Assembly: GCA_002362735.1 (NCBI GenBank)
Contig: DEUU01000118.1
Coordinates: 3,199 to 12,177, forward strand
DNA from: Dehalococcoidia bacterium UBA3254
Lineage (GTDB): Bacteria; Chloroflexota; Dehalococcoidia; Dehalococcoidales; UBA3254
Direction of reading: 5' to 3'
Length of the DNA stretch: 8,979 bases
Shown here: in pieces, positions 6,070 through 8,979 of the stretch
How the letters are laid out: each line of letters starts with the position of its first letter
Numbering within the stretch: position 1 is the first letter of the stretch
Made by a program: the position numbers and the translations under genes
The notes under the pieces: generated by a model
The model's database searches: none
What the model was told of the DNA's origin: nothing
Seen by the model: the letters and a program-made list of their open reading frames with translations, nothing else

Positions 6070-7107
6070 ATGGGTAAAACTAGAGTCGGAATTGTTAATG
6101 TTACGGGTTATGTCGGCATCGAGCTAGCCCGTTTGTTGTGCCAGCATCCGGAAGTAGAACTGGTATCGGTAACCGGCCGCAGCGCCGCCGGGCAGAAGCT
6201 GGGCCGTGCCTTCCCTCATCTGGCCAGCCTTGATTTGATGATTGAACCAAAACTCGGGCAGGTGGACCTGGCGTTTTCGGCGATGCCCCACGGTGAAAGT
6301 GCGGCTGAAGTAATTCCGCTTCTGGATTGTGGGATTAAGGTCATCGACATGAGTGGTGATTTTCGTTTGAAGGACTCCGGTGAATATCAAATCTGGTACG
6401 GGCATGCTCACCCAGCTCCGCATCTGCTGAATAAAGCTGTCTACGGTATTCCGGAAATTCACCGCCGAGAGATTAAAGATTCACAATTGGTAGCCAATCC
6501 TGGATGTTATTCTACCGGGGCTATTCTGGCGTTAATGCCTCTGGCCAAAGCTGGAATTATCGAGCCGGACATAATCGTCGATAGTAAATCCGGCGTTTCA
6601 GGCGCGGGGAGAACTCTCAAGTTGCAGAGCCATTTTTGCGAGGTGGATGAGGATGTCTGCGCTTATGGGTTAGAGGGACACCGATTGATGCCGGAGATGG
6701 TACAGGAAGTCGGACTGGTTTATCGCGGCGTGACGCCCAGAATTACCTTTTTGCCTCATCTAATACCCATGAACCGAGGAATTTTAAGTGCTTGCTATGC
6801 TAATTTAATTCCTGGTAAGCTGCCGGGTAATAAACCGAAGGAAGCTGTCACAAAACTGTTCCGGGATTTCTATGCAGACGAACCCTTTGTGAAAATATTG
6901 GATGTGCCACCCCATACCAAGCATGTATTGGGCAGCAACTACTGCTATATTTATCCTGCGGTTGACCCTCGTACAGGAAAAGTCATCGTTATCTCCTGTA
7001 TTGATAATCTGGGAAAGGGAGCGGCCGGTCAGGGAGTCCAGAATATGAACGTCATGCTGGGAATTCCTGAAACTACGGGTCTGGCAGCTCCGGGTATATT
7101 TCCTTAA
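6070..7107 (+). CDS. argC: N-acetyl-gamma-glutamyl-phosphate reductase
   Basis: ArgC reduces N-acetyl-glutamyl-phosphate to the semialdehyde with NADPH, the third step of arginine synthesis by the acetylated route, in the cytoplasm. The 345-residue protein is of normal length. The N-terminal Rossmann motif is VGIVNVTGYVGIEL (6-19). MSGDFRL (94-100) and the active-site segment VANPGCYSTG (141-150) follow, with the nucleophile C146. GVSGAGR (175-181) is intact, and EGHRLMPEM (202-210) holds the usual catalytic histidine H204. The NADP-contact block NLGKGAAGQGVQNMN (313-327) closes the fold. A strong Shine-Dalgarno supports the ATG. In many bacteria argC leads an argCJBD operon. Here the next gene is on the opposite strand with its stop overlapping that of argC, so the other arginine genes must be elsewhere. 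Confidence 0.97.
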   Translation: MGKTRVGIVNVTGYVGIELARLLCQHPEVELVSVTGRSAAGQKLGRAFPHLASLDLMIEPKLGQVDLAFSAMPHGESAAEVIPLLDCGIKVIDMSGDFRLKDSGEYQIWYGHAHPAPHLLNKAVYGIPEIHRREIKDSQLVANPGCYSTGAILALMPLAKAGIIEPDIIVDSKSGVSGAGRTLKLQSHFCEVDEDVCAYGLEGHRLMPEMVQEVGLVYRGVTPRITFLPHLIPMNRGILSACYANLIPGKLPGNKPKEAVTKLFRDFYADEPFVKILDVPPHTKHVLGSNYCYIYPAVDPRTGKVIVISCIDNLGKGAAGQGVQNMNVMLGIPETTGLAAPGIFP

Positions 7108-7814
7108 CGAGCCATCTCCTGACGTTTTAAATCTGCCGGCATCCTTTCGATAGCATATCTTAGGGCTGTTCGCGGCATGGTCTGTTTCTTTAACATGACA
7201 TATGCCAGGACCTCTGCCTGATGTTTGATGCTGGCGTCTTTTAGGAGCCAGCCGTAACCCTTTTGGACCAGGTCATCCGGGTCTGTTAACAGGTTATCAG
7301 AAATTTCGAGAATATCCTCCAGAAATTTTCCTTTTTTAGCCGGAATGATGAGAGTTACTGCCGCTGCCCGGCGCATCCATCGGTTTTCTGATCTGGTCCA
7401 TCCTTTCAAATTCAGGATAAATTGGGGGAATTTTTCTACAAAAGAACCGATAGTGTGATTACATAACGTATCGCATTTAGCCCAGTTATTAATATATCTG
7501 TTGAGCCAGAGTTCAAATATCGTAAAATCGCTGGTTTCATATTTTTCCCGCACCAGATAAGCCCAATCAGCAGCGATGAAGGCTTCTTCCATATAGTCTG
7601 ATTTAAAAAGATCCTCGCAAAGATCGAAGACCTCTTGCTTGCTCAATTTCTGGATATCCGGAATGAATTTTTTGGCAATATTATCTACCAGAGAAGACTT
7701 GACCCCATAAACGATGACTTTTTCTTTAAAAAAATGGGAGGCGATATTTTTGGTTTTTTCGTCGGCTTGCCGGGTTAAATCCTGTCTGACTGCAGAAATG
7801 ATATCTTTTTCCAT
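7104..7814 (-). CDS. AlkD-type DNA alkylation repair protein (HEAT-like DNA glycosylase)
   Basis: Members of this family (PF08713, AlkC/AlkD) excise positively charged alkylated purines such as 3- and 7-methyl-purines from DNA, using a HEAT-like helical repeat rather than base flipping. The 236 residues are all-helical with the family length. NNWAKCDTLC (109-118) and KGYGWLLK (185-192) give W111, D115 and W189. These keep the spacing of the W109, D113 and W187 active-site residues of Bacillus cereus AlkD, shifted by two, which argues for an active glycosylase. ENRWMRRAA (143-151) is the conserved arginine-rich helix. The ATG at 7814 has a modest AAAGGGAAG Shine-Dalgarno and a good promoter upstream. 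The gene is convergent with argC and divergent from uspA, so it is probably monocistronic. Confidence 0.93.
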   Translation of the reverse strand: MEKDIISAVRQDLTRQADEKTKNIASHFFKEKVIVYGVKSSLVDNIAKKFIPDIQKLSKQEVFDLCEDLFKSDYMEEAFIAADWAYLVREKYETSDFTIFELWLNRYINNWAKCDTLCNHTIGSFVEKFPQFILNLKGWTRSENRWMRRAAAVTLIIPAKKGKFLEDILEISDNLLTDPDDLVQKGYGWLLKDASIKHQAEVLAYVMLKKQTMPRTALRYAIERMPADLKRQEMAR

Positions 7815-7850
7815 GCGCTTCCCTTTGACTTACCATACCTCGAGTTTGTA

Positions 7851-7880
7851 ATTATACCATTTCTCAGCATATCTTACTAA
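7851..7880 (-). promoter_or_regulatory. Extended -10 promoter for the AlkD-type gene
   Basis: On the minus strand TGG precedes a perfect TATAAT (7856-7851), giving the extended -10 form TGnTATAAT. TTAGTA (7880-7875), 18 bases upstream, is a weak -35. The transcript would start near 7845, about 30 bases before the start codon. Confidence 0.6.
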
Positions 7881-7944
7881 AGAATCGCTTAGAATGAGAA
7901 GTAGGAATGATATAGCAAAAAAATTTTTAATAGAGGAATAACAA

Positions 7945-8481
7945 ATGCTTAGAAAAACACTGGTCTGTTTAGATGGCTCAAAGCTGGCTGAGGAGGTTAT
8001 CCCTTATCTTTTTGAGGCTTGTCCTGAGTCCGGGGCAGAGGTTGACCTGCTGCATGTGATTTCTGCGGATATCACCATACCGCCGCCTGAGTCCATCCAT
8101 GCTTTCACCGTGGGTAGAGATGCAAAACCGGTCCGGACCAGAGCTACTGATATCGGAAAAACCGATACCCTGGAACCGGAAGCTGGATCTCAACTAAAAG
8201 AAATCGAAAGAGAACAACTCGCAGCCACGAGGCATCTCGAAGGCATAGCCCAAAAGTTCCACCAGAAAGGAATTAAGATCAGAAAAGTGATTCTTTCCGG
8301 AGACCCTGGTCCTGTAATATTGGAATATGCCAGGAATCAAAACGCATCCTTGATCGCTCTCACAACTCATGGTAGTGGCGGATTAAAAGGTAATCTCCTG
8401 GGGAGGGTAGCCCAGTTTGTTATTAAGGAGTCGGACGTGCCAGTCATGATAATCAAACCCGGAAAATCAGAACGTAAATAA
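7945..8481 (+). CDS. Universal stress protein, UspA family
   Basis: UspA proteins are small cytoplasmic nucleotide-binding-fold proteins, often dimeric, that help survival under stress. This 178-residue protein has the N-terminal strand and acidic residue TLVCLDGS (5-12, D10) and the helix EEVIPYLF. It ends with the C-terminal LIALTTHGSGGLKGNLLGRVAQFVIKESDVPVMIIK block typical of the family. The ATP motif G-x2-G-x9-G-(S/T) is altered to T-x2-G-x9-G-R (T140, G143, G153, R154), so ATP binding may be weakened. Residues 41-90 form a longer, polar insertion before the LKEIEREQLAATRHLEGIAQKF helix, which makes it larger than the usual 140-150 residues. AGAGGA (7932-7937) lies 7 bases before the ATG. 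It faces away from the AlkD-type gene and ends at a strong terminator. Confidence 0.93.
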   Translation: MLRKTLVCLDGSKLAEEVIPYLFEACPESGAEVDLLHVISADITIPPPESIHAFTVGRDAKPVRTRATDIGKTDTLEPEAGSQLKEIEREQLAATRHLEGIAQKFHQKGIKIRKVILSGDPGPVILEYARNQNASLIALTTHGSGGLKGNLLGRVAQFVIKESDVPVMIIKPGKSERK

Positions 8482-8497
8482 TAGATCTTGGGTCAAC

Positions 8498-8539
8498 AAA
8501 AAGAAACGTCCTCAATACACATTGAGGACGTTTCTTTTT
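8498..8539. terminator. Bidirectional Rho-independent terminator between uspA and hppA
   Basis: AAAAAGAAACGTCCTCAAT (8498-8516) and its exact complement (8521-8539) form a 19-bp perfect stem with the four-base loop ACAC. A-rich and T-rich flanks give a T run in both directions. It sits between the convergent uspA and hppA genes and can end both transcripts. Confidence 0.95.
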
Positions 8540-8557
8540 AAACTATTTTTATTTGGA

Positions 8558-8979
8558 TTATCCCACGATGTTAATGAATAACGGGGCCATAACCAGGGTG
8601 ATGGTGGCTAGAAGTTTAACCAGTACGTGGACGGATGGGCCGGCGGTATCTTTGAATGGATCACCTACGGTATCACCAACCACTGCGGCAGCGTGAGCAA
8701 AAGACCCTTTGCCAATCACTTTGCCGTTTTCATCTTTAAGCTGATTATCTTCGATAAATTTCTTGGCATTATCCCAGGCGCCGCCACCGTTGTTCATGAA
8801 GGAAGCCATCATAATACCGCCGATGGTACCCACCATCAAAACGGCGGCTACTACCATGGCAGCGTCATATCCGGCGGCAGCCGGAATATAGCGGAAAATA
8901 ACACCGATAATGATCGGAGCTAATACCGGCAGTAAAGCGGGAGCAATCATACCTCTCAAGGCAGCTTTGGCCGTAATAT
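8558..8979 (-). CDS. hppA: Membrane-bound proton/sodium-translocating pyrophosphatase, C-terminal part
   Basis: This integral membrane pump couples hydrolysis of pyrophosphate to transport of H+ or Na+ across the cytoplasmic membrane. About 140 C-terminal residues are visible; the frame runs out of the window at 8977, with TAKAALRGMIAP before the first internal methionine, so nothing here is the true start. The conserved block GGGAWDNAKKFIE is followed by KGSFAHAAAVVGDTVGDPFKDTAGPS. The second part carries the aspartates of GDTVGDPFKDTAGP that bind the Mg-pyrophosphate complex. Three hydrophobic segments are seen: APALLPVLAPIIIGVIF, AAMVVAAVLMVGTIGGIM, and VLVKLLATITLVMAPLFI near the end. The TAA stop is at 8558-8560. 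The position that separates K+-dependent from K+-independent enzymes is outside the window, so the ion and type cannot be told. Confidence 0.97.
   Translation of the reverse strand, partial: ITAKAALRGMIAPALLPVLAPIIIGVIFRYIPAAAGYDAAMVVAAVLMVGTIGGIMMASFMNNGGGAWDNAKKFIEDNQLKDENGKVIGKGSFAHAAAVVGDTVGDPFKDTAGPSVHVLVKLLATITLVMAPLFINIVG

Noticed and set aside
7857..7944. A specific promoter for uspA
   Set aside because: Several A/T-rich hexamers (TAGAAT, GATATA) are present, but none has a -35 at acceptable spacing, so I did not call one.
8627..8923. Plus-strand 98-codon frame at the right end
   Set aside because: It is the opposite strand of the conserved pyrophosphatase C-terminus, and its translation shows no recognisable family.

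Overview
The window is a compact stretch of bacterial chromosome carrying nine protein-coding genes, two of them cut by the window edges. It contains no insertion sequence, phage, CRISPR array or rRNA/tRNA gene that I can see. The gene set is a DnaI/DnaC-like helicase loader, class-II PyrF, a DUF951 zinc protein, FolC, ArgC, an AlkD-type glycosylase, a UspA protein and a membrane pyrophosphatase. Together with a moderate base composition, this fits an anaerobic member of the Chloroflexota, perhaps Dehalococcoidia. That placement rests on my impression of protein style and gene content and is tentative.

Layout. (1) Bases 2-2761, plus strand: a helicase-loader-type protein with a zinc ribbon and two tandem AAA+ domains (5' end outside the window), then a 435-aa protein of TPR-like helical repeats. 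(2) Bases 2758-3800, minus strand: pyrF followed by a DUF951 gene, joined by a TAATG stop-start overlap. (3) Bases 3801-3992: a divergent intergenic region with two tracts of degenerate heptanucleotide repeats. (4) Bases 3993-5324, plus: folC, followed by an imperfect hairpin. (5) Bases 5403-5669, minus: an 88-aa SWIM zinc-finger protein. Its upstream region has a strong promoter, a possible 12-codon leader ORF and an intrinsic-terminator-like hairpin just before the ribosome binding site. (6) Bases 6070-7107, plus: argC without other arg genes beside it. (7) Bases 7104-7814, minus: an AlkD-type alkylpurine glycosylase. (8) Bases 7945-8481, plus: a UspA protein. (9) Bases 8558 to the window end, minus: the C-terminal part of hppA, separated from uspA by a near-perfect bidirectional terminator.

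The genes are mostly independent housekeeping functions: pyrimidine (pyrF), folate (folC) and arginine (argC) synthesis, DNA replication, DNA repair, stress response and ion pumping. They alternate in direction rather than forming one pathway operon. Two convergent pairs (TPR/DUF951 and argC/alkD) end so tightly that one TTAA palindrome supplies both stop codons.

I find no clear multi-gene novel system. The signals most worth following are the exact 187-residue internal duplication in the helicase-loader-like protein, the candidate attenuator ahead of the SWIM gene, and the heptad tracts between pyrF and folC.
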